Assembly: GCA_030425295.1 (NCBI GenBank)
Contig: JAUIAT010000004.1
Location: forward strand, 79,019-143,018
Length of the DNA stretch: 64,000 bases
Direction: 5' to 3'
Source: Gammaproteobacteria bacterium
GTDB lineage: Bacteria > Pseudomonadota > Gammaproteobacteria > JAUIAT01
Position numbers and translations under genes: made by a program. Below, piece after piece: positions 36,883 through 46,700 of this stretch (the stretch's first letter is position 1; the number at the start of each line of letters is the position of its first letter). The notes under the pieces are model-generated. The model did not search any database. It was not told the DNA's origin and saw only the letters and a list, made by a program, of their open reading frames with translations.

Positions 36883-38715
36883 TTACTCAACAGTCACAGA
36901 TTTAGCCAAATTACGTGGACGATCAACATCTGTACCTTTTAATACAGCAACGTGATAAGAAAGCAGTTGCATTGGAATTGTATAAACTATTGGTGCAATT
37001 ACATTAGATACTTTCGGTAAAGCAAAAGATGTAATGCTATCTGCCTCTGGTACTTGATCAACTTCGTCAGAAAACACATAAAGCTGGCCACCTCTAGCTT
37101 CAACCTCACGAATATTTGAACAGATTTTATCAAAAACATTATTATTAGGAGCAAGCACCACAACTGGCATTTGCTTATCAACTAAAGCTAAAGGTCCATG
37201 CTTGAGCTCTCCTGCGGGATAAGCCTCAGCATGAATATAAGAGATTTCTTTAAGCTTTAAAGCACCTTCTAAAGCAAGAGGAAATTGCGCACCACGACCT
37301 AGAAAAATGGCGTGATCTTTATCAACAAATTCTTCAGCAAGGATTTGGATTTTTTCATCAAGAGACAGAACTTCATTAATAATTTGAGGCAAAGAACCAA
37401 CCGCTAAAAATACTTCGTCTTTTGGCCAAGGTTCTTTTTTCAAATCAGCCATTTTCGCAGCTATTAACATAAATGCAGCAAGCTGAGTTGTGAATGCCTT
37501 GGTTGAAGCAACGCCTATTTCCGGCCCAGCTTTTGTCAATAAAGCCATATCGGACTCACGCACCAACGAACTACCATCCACATTACAAATTGCCAAACTA
37601 GATAAATAATCTTGCTTCATAGCATTGCGCAAAGCAGCTAAAGTATCTGCAGTTTCGCCAGACTGGGAAACTGTAATCAGCAAAGAGTTTTTAGGCACAA
37701 TGTTACGGCGATACCTTTGTTCACTAGCAATATCAACCCGGCAAGGAACACCCGCCCACTCCTCAAACCAATGGCTAGCCACTAAACCAGCATGATAACT
37801 TGTACCACAGGCAATGATATGTATGCTTTCACACTTCTTAAGAACATCATCAACACCTGAACCAAGTTCATCCAAGTTAATTGTATGATTATCTATCCGC
37901 CCTTCAAAGGTATTATAGATAGCTTGAGGTTGCTCAAAAATTTCTTTCAGCATGTAATGACGATAATTACCACGATCAGCTGACTGATCTGTAATCTTAC
38001 TCAAAGTTACTTCACGCTCAACTTCCACTCCATCTTTATTAAAAATAGTGTATCCTTCTTTAGAAATATCAGCTATATCGCCATCCTCAAGATAGATAAA
38101 CTGTTGAGTCAATGGGATTAAAGCTAGCATATCAGAAGCTATAAAGTATTCTCCTACTCCAAGCCCAACAACTAATGGGCTACCGTGACGCACCGCATAT
38201 ATTCTATCCGGCTCATCTGAATGGATAACTCCAATGGCATAGGCCCCATCAAGCCTTTTTGCAACTTTTTGTATAGCTTTAGCTAGTGTTTCATTAGGAG
38301 ATTGGCCCCATTCATAATCAATTAAATGCGCAATAGCTTCAGAATCAGTATCAGAATCAAACTGATAACCTTTTTCTAGTAAAAACTTTTTAAGCTCTTC
38401 GTTATTTTCAATGATGCCATTGTGAACAATCGCAATTTTTTGATGAGAAGTATGAGGGTGAGCATTTTTTTCATTTGGAACACCATGAGTTGCCCAGCGA
38501 GTGTGAGCAATACCAACTGTGCCAGTAAGTGGACTTTTATTCAATGCCCCTTCAAGGTCTGCAACTTTGCCTTTACAGCGTACGCGCTGAATCTCACTGT
38601 CATTAATGACGGCAACACCAGCCGAATCATATCCACGATACTCAAGGCGGTGTAAACCCGCTAAAAGAATATCAACCACATCCCTTTGCGTAATAGCTCC
38701 TACAATTCCGCACAT
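36883..38715 (-). CDS. glmS: glutamine-fructose-6-phosphate aminotransferase (isomerizing)
   Basis: Makes glucosamine-6-phosphate from fructose-6-phosphate and glutamine, the entry to peptidoglycan and LPS amino sugars. 610 residues. N-terminal glutaminase with the nucleophile Cys2 in MCGIVGAITQRD, YRGYDSAG, HTRWATHG and HNGIIENN. Two SIS domains with CGTSYHAG, SQSGETADT and ASTKAFTTQ, ending PRNLAKSVTVE. The first gene of an apparent operon running to ubiB. No glmS ribozyme-like structure was recognised in the short leader. Confidence 0.97.
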   Translation of the reverse strand: MCGIVGAITQRDVVDILLAGLHRLEYRGYDSAGVAVINDSEIQRVRCKGKVADLEGALNKSPLTGTVGIAHTRWATHGVPNEKNAHPHTSHQKIAIVHNGIIENNEELKKFLLEKGYQFDSDTDSEAIAHLIDYEWGQSPNETLAKAIQKVAKRLDGAYAIGVIHSDEPDRIYAVRHGSPLVVGLGVGEYFIASDMLALIPLTQQFIYLEDGDIADISKEGYTIFNKDGVEVEREVTLSKITDQSADRGNYRHYMLKEIFEQPQAIYNTFEGRIDNHTINLDELGSGVDDVLKKCESIHIIACGTSYHAGLVASHWFEEWAGVPCRVDIASEQRYRRNIVPKNSLLITVSQSGETADTLAALRNAMKQDYLSSLAICNVDGSSLVRESDMALLTKAGPEIGVASTKAFTTQLAAFMLIAAKMADLKKEPWPKDEVFLAVGSLPQIINEVLSLDEKIQILAEEFVDKDHAIFLGRGAQFPLALEGALKLKEISYIHAEAYPAGELKHGPLALVDKQMPVVVLAPNNNVFDKICSNIREVEARGGQLYVFSDEVDQVPEADSITSFALPKVSNVIAPIVYTIPMQLLSYHVAVLKGTDVDRPRNLAKSVTVE

Positions 38716-38896
38716 ATATGCCTAAACCTCATTGATTTCAAATAGAAGCTATTATCTCACTGGATTAGACCACGATCAAGCTAAGAGAAGAGATGACCTG
38801 TAAAATATGAGCTTTGCAGTTTCATGAGCAATCAGCAAGCAACCTAATAACAGCCCCTAATATTTTCGCCGCACTACAGCACAAAAAATCAAATAT

Positions 38897-38924
38897 TTGA
38901 ACAATAAATACCTTGAACTATACT
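38897..38924 (+). promoter_or_regulatory. promoter of the double-glycine peptide micro-operon
   Basis: TTGAAC (38897-38902), 16-bp spacer, TATACT (38919-38924). The predicted transcript start falls within a base or two of the ATG at 38932, so the first small gene would be nearly leaderless. Confidence 0.5.
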
Positions 38925-38931
38925 TAAATGT

Positions 38932-39069
38932 ATGAGTATATGCAATTTTAAAGAAGAATCAGCAAAAGCTTATAAACAAGTTTCGAGTGATAGCAGTATC
39001 TCACAAGGTGCACAGCATCTGTCTTCGTCGGCTGCAGCTGGATTGTTATTCACAAGTGAGGAATTATGA
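38932..39069 (+). CDS. 45-residue hypothetical peptide, coupled to the next gene
   Basis: ATG at 38932 opens a 45-residue frame (MSICNFKEESAKAYKQVSSD, then a Ser/Ala/Gln-rich part ending AAAGLLFTSEEL). Its TGA overlaps the ATG of the following double-glycine peptide gene in an ATGA junction, the usual sign of translational coupling. No Shine-Dalgarno is seen, but a promoter with -10 TATACT lies directly upstream. Immunity protein, second peptide or mere leader are all possible; nothing in the sequence decides. Moderate to low confidence that it is translated. Confidence 0.4.
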   Translation: MSICNFKEESAKAYKQVSSDSSISQGAQHLSSSAAAGLLFTSEEL

Positions 39070-39278
39070 AAAAAAATAAAAACTCAATTAAAAATCAACT
39101 AAACTCTAATGAATTAAATTCTATATCCGGCGGAGCCGGTAATAAAAATAAGCACGACGATGATTGCGATGGTGGCAATCTTAGATTCGATGACAAGAAA
39201 GACATTTCAAAAGATGGCAAAATTTACCGCCGACTAGTTTGCAAATGTGGAATATTAATGAGGCGTATTCAGGTTTAA
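39066..39278 (+). CDS. bacteriocin-type double-glycine leader peptide
   Basis: A 70-residue peptide with a strong Shine-Dalgarno (GAGGA, 5 nt before ATG). The N-terminal 23 residues (MKKNKNSIKNQLNSN, ELNSISGG) fit the ComC/bacteriocin double-glycine leader: L..N/EL..I.GG at the cleavage site. The predicted mature part is 47 residues, beginning AGNKNKHDDDCDGG, charged, with three cysteines (one early, then a CKC pair near the end). Such leaders are normally cut by C39-peptidase ABC exporters, none of which is in the window. It could be a bacteriocin, signal or other exported peptide. The leader assignment is well supported; the role is inference. Confidence 0.65.
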   Translation: MKKNKNSIKNQLNSNELNSISGGAGNKNKHDDDCDGGNLRFDDKKDISKDGKIYRRLVCKCGILMRRIQV

Positions 39279-39588
39279 CCAATTTACTTGTTTATTTTTT
39301 GTATACTCTCGTAGAAATACCAATTCGAAAATGAAGATATCTTTTCCACTACAAACACTAAAAACAAGAAAAAAAAGGTATTTTTATCTCAGTGAGAGTC
39401 GCTTAGCGATACAGAGAAAAATAGAAACATTCGCACTCATCACTAATTATTATTCCAAGCAACATGTCCTAATTTCCATCTTCGCTCAGAATCACTTGAG
39501 GATCTTGAAAACATCTATAATGCTTCCGATCACATTTCTAGGCTGGTATACTCTCATCCGACAATAAATAGGAACGAGGATACATCAC
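39279..39588. promoter_or_regulatory. intergenic region with tkt promoter
   Basis: About 310 bp without a credible gene. An extended -10 (TGGTATACT, 39544-39552) about 37 bp before the tkt start, with a weak TTCCGA 17 bp upstream, is the best promoter candidate. A 78-codon frame inside looks non-coding. Confidence 0.4.
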
Positions 39589-41607
39589 ATGGTCACCCGC
39601 CAAGATAAAGCCAATGCGATTCGCGCGCTAGCTATGGATGCAGTGCAAAAAGCCAACTCAGGACATCCCGGAATGCCTATGGGAATGGCTGACATTGCTG
39701 AAGTTCTATGGAGTGACTTCCTCAATCACAATCCAAACAACCCAAAATGGTTTAACCGTGATCGTTTCGTGGTTTCCAATGGTCATGGAGCTATGCTGCT
39801 TTACTCTCTTCTGCATTTATCAGGATATGATCTTTCCATCGAAGATTTAAAAAACTTTCGCCAATTAGGATCAAAAACTCCAGGACACCCAGAAGTTACC
39901 CACACACCAGGCGTAGAAACAACTACTGGCCCACTTGGCCAAGGTCTTGCAAATGCTGTTGGCATGGCGATTGCTGAAGAACATCTTGCTGCAACATTCA
40001 ATAAGGATGGTTTTAATATTATCGACCATCATACTTATGTTTTTGCAGGTGACGGATGCTTAATGGAAGGGATATCACACGAAGCTTGCTCCTTTGCAGG
40101 CACGCATAAATTAAATAAATTAATTGTGTTGTGGGACGACAACGGAATTTCTATAGATGGCAAAGTTGAAGGATGGTTTACCGATGACACCCCCAAACGC
40201 TTTGAAGCCTACGGTTGGCAAGTTATTAAAGATGTTGATGGACACAATCCTGAATCAATAAAGAAAGCAATTGAAAAAGCAAAATCAAACTCAGACCAAC
40301 CAAGTCTAATATGCTGCAAAACAGTTATAGGTTTCGGCTCCCCCAACAAAGCTAATACGGCAGGATCTCATGGATCACCCTTAGGAACTGAAGAAATTGA
40401 AAAAACTCGCGAACAATTAAACTGGCATCATCCAGCTTTTAAAATTCCTGAAAATATCAAAGATGCATGGCTCAAACAATCTACTGCCGGCCAAGAAAAA
40501 GAAGATACTTGGATAGAGTCGTTCAATAACTACAAAACTAAACACCCCGAATTAGCTGCTGAATTTGAGCGTCGAATGCAAGGTGAACTACCAAATGACT
40601 GGACCGAAAAATCTGCAAAAAATATAAAAGAACTTGCATCTTTAGATAAACCAACAGCTACTCGAAAAAGCTCACTAAACTGCTTAAATAAATTTATACC
40701 TCTTTTGCCAGAGCTACTTGGAGGATCAGCTGATTTAACTGGATCAAATTGCACACGCTGGGATGGTGCAACTATGCTGTCTGCTAATAATCCAGACGGC
40801 GATTATCTGTATTATGGAGTGCGTGAATTCGGCATGTTTGCCATGATGAATGGTCTTGCATTACATGGTGGAGTAATTCCATTTGCTGGTACATTTTTAA
40901 CATTTGTTGACTATGGGCGCAATGCAGTTCGCCTGGCTGCCATGATGAAACAACGTGTTATTTTTGTCTTAAGCCATGACTCTATTGGCCTTGGCGAAGA
41001 TGGCCCCACCCATCAGCCAATAGAACATATTACAATGCTAAGACAAACTCCAAATTTAGACGTTTGGCGCCCAGCTGATCAAGCAGAAACTGCAATAGCT
41101 TGGCAACAAGCAATTGAGAAACAAAGTGGTCCAAGTTGCTTACTGTTAACTCGTCAAAATGTCACTCAGAATCAACAAACTGAGAAGCAAATCTCTGAAA
41201 TATCTAAAGGGGCATATATATTGCTTGAGCCAAATGAAGAGCCAAAAGCAATTATTATGGCAACTGGTTCTGAGGTTGAAATTGCAGTTAATGCTGCAAA
41301 AGAGCTAAACCAGCAAGGGCAGCCAACTCGCGTAGTTTCTATGCCATGCATGGATCGTTTCTTAGAACAATCTACTGAATACCAAGAAATAATTTTACCT
41401 AAAACAGTAAAAACCAGAGTTGCTATTGAAGCTGGAACAACTGGCTTATGGTATAAGCTAGTTGGAGCTAATGGCAGAGTTATTGGTATTGATCGATTTG
41501 GGGAATCTGCTCCTGCTAAAGAAGTTTATGAGGAATTAGGGCTAACAAAAGAACATGTTATGGAGGCCGTGGTTGAGATTTCAGTTAGCGGCTCATATTC
41601 AAACTAG
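39589..41607 (+). CDS. tkt: transketolase
   Basis: Thiamine-diphosphate enzyme of the pentose phosphate pathway. 672 residues, standard length. N-terminal [20 protein letters not shown], ThDP/metal motif [54 protein letters not shown], and the pyrimidine domain [20 protein letters not shown] with [23 protein letters not shown] at 39589 follows ACGAGGA. gap follows after 9 bp; tkt-gap clusters are common in gammaproteobacteria and couple carbon flow to glycolysis. A pgk gene would often follow but does not here. Confidence 0.97.
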   Translation: MVTRQDKANAIRALAMDAVQKANSGHPGMPMGMADIAEVLWSDFLNHNPNNPKWFNRDRFVVSNGHGAMLLYSLLHLSGYDLSIEDLKNFRQLGSKTPGHPEVTHTPGVETTTGPLGQGLANAVGMAIAEEHLAATFNKDGFNIIDHHTYVFAGDGCLMEGISHEACSFAGTHKLNKLIVLWDDNGISIDGKVEGWFTDDTPKRFEAYGWQVIKDVDGHNPESIKKAIEKAKSNSDQPSLICCKTVIGFGSPNKANTAGSHGSPLGTEEIEKTREQLNWHHPAFKIPENIKDAWLKQSTAGQEKEDTWIESFNNYKTKHPELAAEFERRMQGELPNDWTEKSAKNIKELASLDKPTATRKSSLNCLNKFIPLLPELLGGSADLTGSNCTRWDGATMLSANNPDGDYLYYGVREFGMFAMMNGLALHGGVIPFAGTFLTFVDYGRNAVRLAAMMKQRVIFVLSHDSIGLGEDGPTHQPIEHITMLRQTPNLDVWRPADQAETAIAWQQAIEKQSGPSCLLLTRQNVTQNQQTEKQISEISKGAYILLEPNEEPKAIIMATGSEVEIAVNAAKELNQQGQPTRVVSMPCMDRFLEQSTEYQEIILPKTVKTRVAIEAGTTGLWYKLVGANGRVIGIDRFGESAPAKEVYEELGLTKEHVMEAVVEISVSGSYSN

Positions 41608-41616
41608 GAGAGAAAA

Positions 41617-42621
41617 ATGACACTTAGACTAGCAATAAATGGTTTTGGACGAATTGGACGCGCAACACTTCGTGCACTCTACGAAAACTATACTGATAAA
41701 GATATCAAAATAGTCGCAATCAATAACTCAGGCGATCCAGAGCAGCTAGCTTTTTTATTAAAACATGATTCAGTCCACGGCCTGTTTAATGCAGATATCC
41801 GTACTGAAGGAAACAAAATATTTATCAACGGTGATGAAATCAACGTAAGCTCTGACCGTAATCCAGAAAATCTACCGTGGAAAGAGCTTAATATTGATAT
41901 TGTGCTAGAGTGTACTGGCAAATTTAAAACCCGCGAGACAGCTTCTGCTCATATTAAAGCCGGCGCGAAGAAAGTTTTAATTTCTGCTCCAGGTGGCGCA
42001 GATATAGATGCCACAGTTGTCTATGGAGTTAACCATGACATTATTAAACCTGAATTTCAATTTGTATCTAATGCATCTTGCACAACTAACTGCTTAGCTC
42101 CCGTTGCAAAAGCGTTACTAGATGGTATTGGCATCGAGAGAGGCTTAATGAATACAATTCATGCATACACTAATGACCAAACTCTTATTGATGCACGCCA
42201 CAATGATTTACGCCGCGCCCGCTCAGCTACTATGTCACAAATTCCAACTAAAACTGGTGCTGCTGCGGCTGTTGGTTTAGTTTTACCAGAACTAAAAGGT
42301 AAACTTGATGGTTTTGCTGTACGCGTTCCAACTCCAAATGTTTCATTAGTAGATTTAACTTTTGAAGCTCCACGAGAAACATCAGCTGAAGAAATAAATA
42401 ATATTGTAAAAAATGCTTCTGAAGGATCGCTAAAATCTGTACTTGATTACAATGAAGAGCCTTTGGTTTCAATTGATTTTAATCATAACCCTGCATCTGC
42501 AACTTTTGATGCTACCCAAACAAAAGTTATCGGCAACTTAGTTAAGGTACTTGCCTGGTATGATAACGAGTGGGGTTTTTCAAATCGCATGATCGACGTA
42601 GCAGAAATTATGGGGCAATAA
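41617..42621 (+). CDS. gap: glyceraldehyde-3-phosphate dehydrogenase
   Basis: NAD-dependent oxidation and phosphorylation of glyceraldehyde-3-phosphate. 334 residues: [20 protein letters not shown] (Rossmann), the catalytic cysteine in [24 protein letters not shown] with the partner histidine region, [20 protein letters not shown] and [14 protein letters not shown]. It is 9 bp downstream of tkt with GGAGAG before its ATG. The transcript probably ends at the palindrome at 42631-42680. Confidence 0.97.
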   Translation: MTLRLAINGFGRIGRATLRALYENYTDKDIKIVAINNSGDPEQLAFLLKHDSVHGLFNADIRTEGNKIFINGDEINVSSDRNPENLPWKELNIDIVLECTGKFKTRETASAHIKAGAKKVLISAPGGADIDATVVYGVNHDIIKPEFQFVSNASCTTNCLAPVAKALLDGIGIERGLMNTIHAYTNDQTLIDARHNDLRRARSATMSQIPTKTGAAAAVGLVLPELKGKLDGFAVRVPTPNVSLVDLTFEAPRETSAEEINNIVKNASEGSLKSVLDYNEEPLVSIDFNHNPASATFDATQTKVIGNLVKVLAWYDNEWGFSNRMIDVAEIMGQ

Positions 42622-42630
42622 ATAAAAATT

Positions 42631-42680
42631 AGGGTCTGTTAACACAATTCTTGTTGTAGAGAGAATTAGCAACAGACCCT
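42631..42680. terminator. short MITE derivative E acting as bidirectional terminator-like hairpin
   Basis: A 50-bp element: AGGGTCTGTT at the left and AACAGACCCT at the right form a perfect 10-bp stem, with further pairing (AATTC/GAATT) inside. It lies between the convergent gap and tolC genes. Confidence 0.65.
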
Positions 42681-42719
42681 TTAGCCTTAGCTTCAAACAC
42701 AATCAAACTACTAAATTGT

Positions 42720-44519
42720 TTATCCTGAAACTTTTACCACATATGGCTTCAATCTGATTAAAGATCTAGGGATCTTTTTAAGATCATTGCTTGCATCTTT
42801 ATAACTGGGGTAATGCTTATAATAAACCCTGTAGAAAGCACCACCATACATTTTTTTCATCCAAGCTTCACCCTTGATATGCTTGTTGTTTATAAACTTG
42901 ACCGCATCCTTGTAATTTGGCTCAGCCGCAACCTGTATTGAGTAAGGACCTTTTGCTAAGTGTTTTTTAGCTTTAACTTTTATAGAAGGCTTAGATTTAG
43001 TTGCAGATGTTCTCTTATGCGCCGCCTTTAAATTTTTGCTAGCCAACTTTCTATGAAGCTTAGAAGATTTTTTTATACTAGATGACCTTTTATGGGCTAC
43101 CTTAGACGCTCGTTTATTAGGGCCACTACTAAGCAGTTCCTCAGTATGTTTATACCCCAATACACTTTCATGAACATTATGACGCTCTTTTAACCATGCA
43201 TTAACGTTCTTAAGATCTTTTGCCTTAAGAGTTCCAGATGATTTTTTAAGTTGTAGAGACGAAATTAATAAGTCATAACGATCTTTAGCATAATCACGCT
43301 TCGCATTATAAAGCTCAGTCATACGATCAAGAACATCAACTAAAGTTCTAACTCCAGCATCATAAGCAGCCTGTGTTGAATTCACTGCACTTTGAGCTGC
43401 GACAATTCTCGATTTGTCGGCTTTAATTCTGCTAGAGATAGCAATTATATCTAAAAATGCCTGGCGTGTTGTCTTGACCTCATCACGCAATGCCTTATCT
43501 AAATTATCACTAGCTGCTTGATAATTGTAGTTAGCTTGCTTAGTTTGGGCAAATACACCTCCCCCTTGAAATACAGGGAAATTAACTGATACTCCAACAG
43601 AGGCAGTGTAAGTTTCAGCTTCTTTTTTCTGAATAGTTTTACCAGTACGAGAAAAACTATAGCTTGGTACAAAATCAACAACTGGAAATCTTGCCGCGCT
43701 AGCTACACTTATATTTTGTTCCGCTGCATCTTTAGCAAATTTAGCAGCTTGAATATTAAAGTTTTGCCTAATAGTTGTTGCTACCCACGAATCAATGGAA
43801 GAGCTAGCTGGCTTGATCATAGGTGGCAATTTATTCCCTACACCATACAACACATCATATCTAAGCCCAGTAATTGCTCTAATATCTTCAATTCTTTTCG
43901 CTAACGCTTGGCGATCAGTAATTTCTTTAGCAAGTGAACCTTCATAGCGGGAACGAGCTTCATCAAGGGCTGTAACATCATCAACACCGACATCATATCT
44001 AGCTTGTGTTTGCTTTAATTGTCTGTGCAAACTTTCACGCTCCGCAACATCAGCCTGCAAAACCGCATCAGCTTTTAAAGCTTCAAAATATGCAGAAGAA
44101 GTGTTAAATAATAAATCCTGAGCTGCTTGAGAAAACACGGCAGCAGCTTGCTTAGTTGTAGCTTTAGCTGAACTTAGTTGCTTCCAAGCTTGGTAATTGA
44201 AAATTGCCTGTGAAAGAGAAACTGAATAAGCCCCATTACTCGAATACCAGGTTTTAGAACCACCAAATCCTCCTGGGGAATATTGATCAGTATGAACTCT
44301 TGCATAAGAGCCATTCAATGTTAATTGAGGCAACAAAGATGAACGGGCAATAGGTATATTTTCTTTGCCAGATAACCAAGTTGCTTCAGCAGCTTTAAAT
44401 GCTGGATCGTATTTAGCTGCGCGCTCGTAAACACTTATCAAGTTAGCTGCAAAAACTGGAGTAATCCCAGATACTAATAACAAATAAAATGCAGAAACTT
44501 TCAGTCCAATACTTCTCAT
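42720..44519 (-). CDS. tolC: TolC-family outer membrane protein with C-terminal SPOR-like domain
   Basis: Outer-membrane channel for type I secretion and tripartite efflux. A signal peptide is visible (MRSIGLKVSAFYLLLVSGIT, cleavage after PVFAA). The two TolC repeats span about 20-455 (NLISVYERAAKYDPAFKAAE; YDVGVDDVTALDEARSRYEG; YDAGVRTLVDVLDRMTELYN). Then comes a 60-residue Lys/Ser/His-rich linker and a terminal SPOR-like domain (GPYSIQVAAEPNYKDAVKFI .. FYRVYYKHYPSYKDASNDLK). At 599 residues it is about 100 longer than E. coli TolC. The ATG at 44519 has TTGGA upstream and leaves a normal signal peptide; a TTG at 44531 is the alternative. It follows the PCMT-family gene by 12 bp. Confidence 0.92.
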   Translation of the reverse strand: MRSIGLKVSAFYLLLVSGITPVFAANLISVYERAAKYDPAFKAAEATWLSGKENIPIARSSLLPQLTLNGSYARVHTDQYSPGGFGGSKTWYSSNGAYSVSLSQAIFNYQAWKQLSSAKATTKQAAAVFSQAAQDLLFNTSSAYFEALKADAVLQADVAERESLHRQLKQTQARYDVGVDDVTALDEARSRYEGSLAKEITDRQALAKRIEDIRAITGLRYDVLYGVGNKLPPMIKPASSSIDSWVATTIRQNFNIQAAKFAKDAAEQNISVASAARFPVVDFVPSYSFSRTGKTIQKKEAETYTASVGVSVNFPVFQGGGVFAQTKQANYNYQAASDNLDKALRDEVKTTRQAFLDIIAISSRIKADKSRIVAAQSAVNSTQAAYDAGVRTLVDVLDRMTELYNAKRDYAKDRYDLLISSLQLKKSSGTLKAKDLKNVNAWLKERHNVHESVLGYKHTEELLSSGPNKRASKVAHKRSSSIKKSSKLHRKLASKNLKAAHKRTSATKSKPSIKVKAKKHLAKGPYSIQVAAEPNYKDAVKFINNKHIKGEAWMKKMYGGAFYRVYYKHYPSYKDASNDLKKIPRSLIRLKPYVVKVSG

Positions 44520-44531
44520 TTCAAAATCCAA

Positions 44532-45185
44532 TTAAAATCTAAATTTTTTCTCATCTTCAAAGCCAGCAACTCTAGGTCTACACGTATCAAATTGCTTATA
44601 AAATCTCCATTGATCTATGCCCCACCTATATATAAACATACCGTCCATAACTGGAGGCTCACCCAAAGTTACAAACATTCTTCCAAACTGATTTAAGTCT
44701 TCGTGGTAGCCTTCGGGAACATCGTCAAAAGAGCCATTTATAACAATTACATCATATGGCGCGTACTTTCCCCAACCAACTGCAGGGTTGCCAGTTTCAA
44801 TCGTAACATTTTTAATATTCATATCAGCCAAATTTTTGGCAGCAAATTTCGTGAAATCTGAATAGAAATCCACGCTGTAAACATGCTCGCCCAATTGTGC
44901 CAAAAGCGCGGTCATGTATCCATTTAGTGTGCCAATTTCAAGAATTGTATCATCAGGACTAATCTCTAAAGCTCTTAATATCTTAGCCTCTTCCAGAGGA
45001 GTCCAAAGCTTTTGACCATGACCAATAGGTAATGATGCATCAGCATAAGCAAGACTTTTTAAAGACTCTGGCATAAAGTTCTCGCGAGGAGTAGACTCTA
45101 GTAAACCCAGGATATCGTTATCAACGACCCCGCCGTTACGAATCTGCTGATCTAACATATTGTGCTTAGCAATCTGACTATCCAT
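44532..45185 (-). CDS. protein-L-isoaspartate O-methyltransferase family protein
   Basis: A 217-residue SAM-dependent methyltransferase of the PCMT family. N-terminal MLDQQIRNGGVVDNDILGLL, then the family's substrate-facing MPESLKSLAYADASLPIGHG, the SAM site ILEIGTLNGYMTALLAQLGE (variant of LEIGTGSGY), and DVIVINGSFDDVPEGYHEDL (standard enzymes have VTAAA..P). The altered motifs suggest a divergent member whose true substrate is uncertain. Proteins of this type are regularly encoded just upstream of tolC in gammaproteobacteria, as here, so the pair is likely an operon. Confidence 0.85.
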   Translation of the reverse strand: MDSQIAKHNMLDQQIRNGGVVDNDILGLLESTPRENFMPESLKSLAYADASLPIGHGQKLWTPLEEAKILRALEISPDDTILEIGTLNGYMTALLAQLGEHVYSVDFYSDFTKFAAKNLADMNIKNVTIETGNPAVGWGKYAPYDVIVINGSFDDVPEGYHEDLNQFGRMFVTLGEPPVMDGMFIYRWGIDQWRFYKQFDTCRPRVAGFEDEKKFRF

Positions 45186-45294
45186 GTGACACTCACAAAA
45201 TTAAGAATGGACCAATGCTAACTTTGATATTAACAAAGTCCAATACCGTAGTCACCATTTTTGATCATCCTTAAATCAATTATCCTACACTATG

Positions 45295-45322
45295 TTGACA
45301 ATAGGCATCTCAATAGTAAAAT
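45295..45322 (+). promoter_or_regulatory. promoter of the MFS-dsbB pair
   Basis: Consensus TTGACA (45295-45300), 16-bp spacer, TAAAAT (45317-45322). A short MITE derivative (45338-45373) lies in the resulting 5' untranslated region. Confidence 0.6.
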
Positions 45323-45337
45323 ACCTACTTTATAACA

Positions 45338-45373
45338 AGGGTCTGTTGATAATTGGAATTGCCAGCAAACCCT
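45338..45373. repeat. short MITE derivative F
   Basis: AGGGTCTGTTGATAATTGG joined to ATTGCCAGCAAACCCT: both tips of the MITE with the interior gone, in the leader of the MFS gene at 45399. Confidence 0.7.
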
Positions 45374-45398
45374 AAAGGAAATAAGGTAGGTTTTCCCA

Positions 45399-46700
45399 AT
45401 GAGTACTCATCTTCCCAATGAAGAATTCAACCATCCAACTTGGCAAGCTTGGCTAGTTTGTATTTGCGGAGCTTTATATTTCTTCTATGAATTTGCGCAA
45501 ATGAATATGTTCAATGCAATTGAAGAACCGCTGATGAGTAGCTATGGGCTTGACTCATGGGGCGTTGGCAACTTAAGCGCTTATTATTTCTACGCAAATG
45601 TAACCTTATTACTGCCAGCAGGAATTATAATTGACCGCGTTTCCACTAGAAAACTTTTACTTTTCATTATGAGCTTTACTCTTTGCGCCCTAATTGGTTT
45701 CACATACGCGCCAAACTTGACTGTACTTAAAATCACTCGCGCAATGATGGGTGCCGCATCATCTTTTTGCTTCCTGGCTAATATCAGACTAGCCTCTCGC
45801 TGGTTCCCCGCACACAAAATGGCCTTGGTTATTGGTGTTATTATCACAATAGCAATGCTAGGTGGATTTAGTGTCCAAACCCCATTAACTTACTTTACTG
45901 CCCAAGTTGGATGGAGGCACGCTCTTATAACTTACATGGGAGGAATGGGTCTTGTTATTTTAACTTTGATTTTCCTATTCGTTAAAGATCAACCATCTGA
46001 TTCTCACCAATTCGAAGACAACCAAAAAGAATTGGAATCTTCTGGTTTACTACAGGCTCTTGCAAAGGTCTTAACCAACAAGCAAAATTGGTTAGCAGGG
46101 CTTTACACTGGGCTATTGAACCTTCCAATTATCCTAATTGGTGCAATGTGGGGAATTTCTTACTTCAACCACGTATTTGGCCTAACAAGAGTAGAAGCAT
46201 CAAGCATTACAGGCATGATATTTATCGGAACTATAATCGGATCACCAATATTTGGCGGACTTTCAGATGCTATGAAAAAGCGTAAACCACTAATGATTAT
46301 CTGCTCAGTAGCATCTCTGGCTGCAATATTAGCTGCAATGTATATACCAAATCTAACTTACTGGCCTCTTATGGGTCTTTACTTGCTGGTTGGATTTTTT
46401 ACGAGCGCACAGATTTTAAGTTATCCAGTAATTGCTGAAAGTAACCCAAACGCTGTAACGGCAACCGCTGAAGGCTTAGCTTCTACAATGATTCAAGCTG
46501 GCGGACTTGCACAGCCTGTGTTTGGCTGGATTATGGGGCTTCATTTAGGGCAAGCAATCGCTAAGACTTCAACTTACACTGCTATAGATTATCAGAATGC
46601 AATGCTTTTACTACCAGCGGGTTGTATACTAGCTATATTAATAAGCTTCCTAATAAGGGAAACTAATGCCGTTAGTTTTGAAGACGCTCATCAAAAATAA
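45399..46700 (+). CDS. MFS transporter
   Basis: Inner-membrane major facilitator, 433 residues, 12 predicted helices. Loop motif AGIIIDRVSTRKLLLFIM (motif A), TRAMMGAASSFCFLANIRLA, SRWFPAHKMALVIG and the second-half loop GSPIFGGLSDAMKKRKPLMI place it with anion/sugar-acid or amino-acid carriers seen often in Legionella-like bacteria. YFFYEFAQMNMFNAIE near the N-terminus also resembles those. Substrate unknown. The ATG at 45399 follows TAGG. Its 3' end overlaps dsbB by 35 nt. Confidence 0.87.
   Translation: MSTHLPNEEFNHPTWQAWLVCICGALYFFYEFAQMNMFNAIEEPLMSSYGLDSWGVGNLSAYYFYANVTLLLPAGIIIDRVSTRKLLLFIMSFTLCALIGFTYAPNLTVLKITRAMMGAASSFCFLANIRLASRWFPAHKMALVIGVIITIAMLGGFSVQTPLTYFTAQVGWRHALITYMGGMGLVILTLIFLFVKDQPSDSHQFEDNQKELESSGLLQALAKVLTNKQNWLAGLYTGLLNLPIILIGAMWGISYFNHVFGLTRVEASSITGMIFIGTIIGSPIFGGLSDAMKKRKPLMIICSVASLAAILAAMYIPNLTYWPLMGLYLLVGFFTSAQILSYPVIAESNPNAVTATAEGLASTMIQAGGLAQPVFGWIMGLHLGQAIAKTSTYTAIDYQNAMLLLPAGCILAILISFLIRETNAVSFEDAHQK

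Noticed and set aside
38841..38860. AACAGCCCCT resembling a MITE tip near 38850
   Set aside because: Only one weak half without a partner end; cannot be told from chance.
39331..39567. 78-codon frame upstream of tkt
   Set aside because: No Shine-Dalgarno, unusual composition, and it overlaps the likely tkt promoter; judged non-coding.
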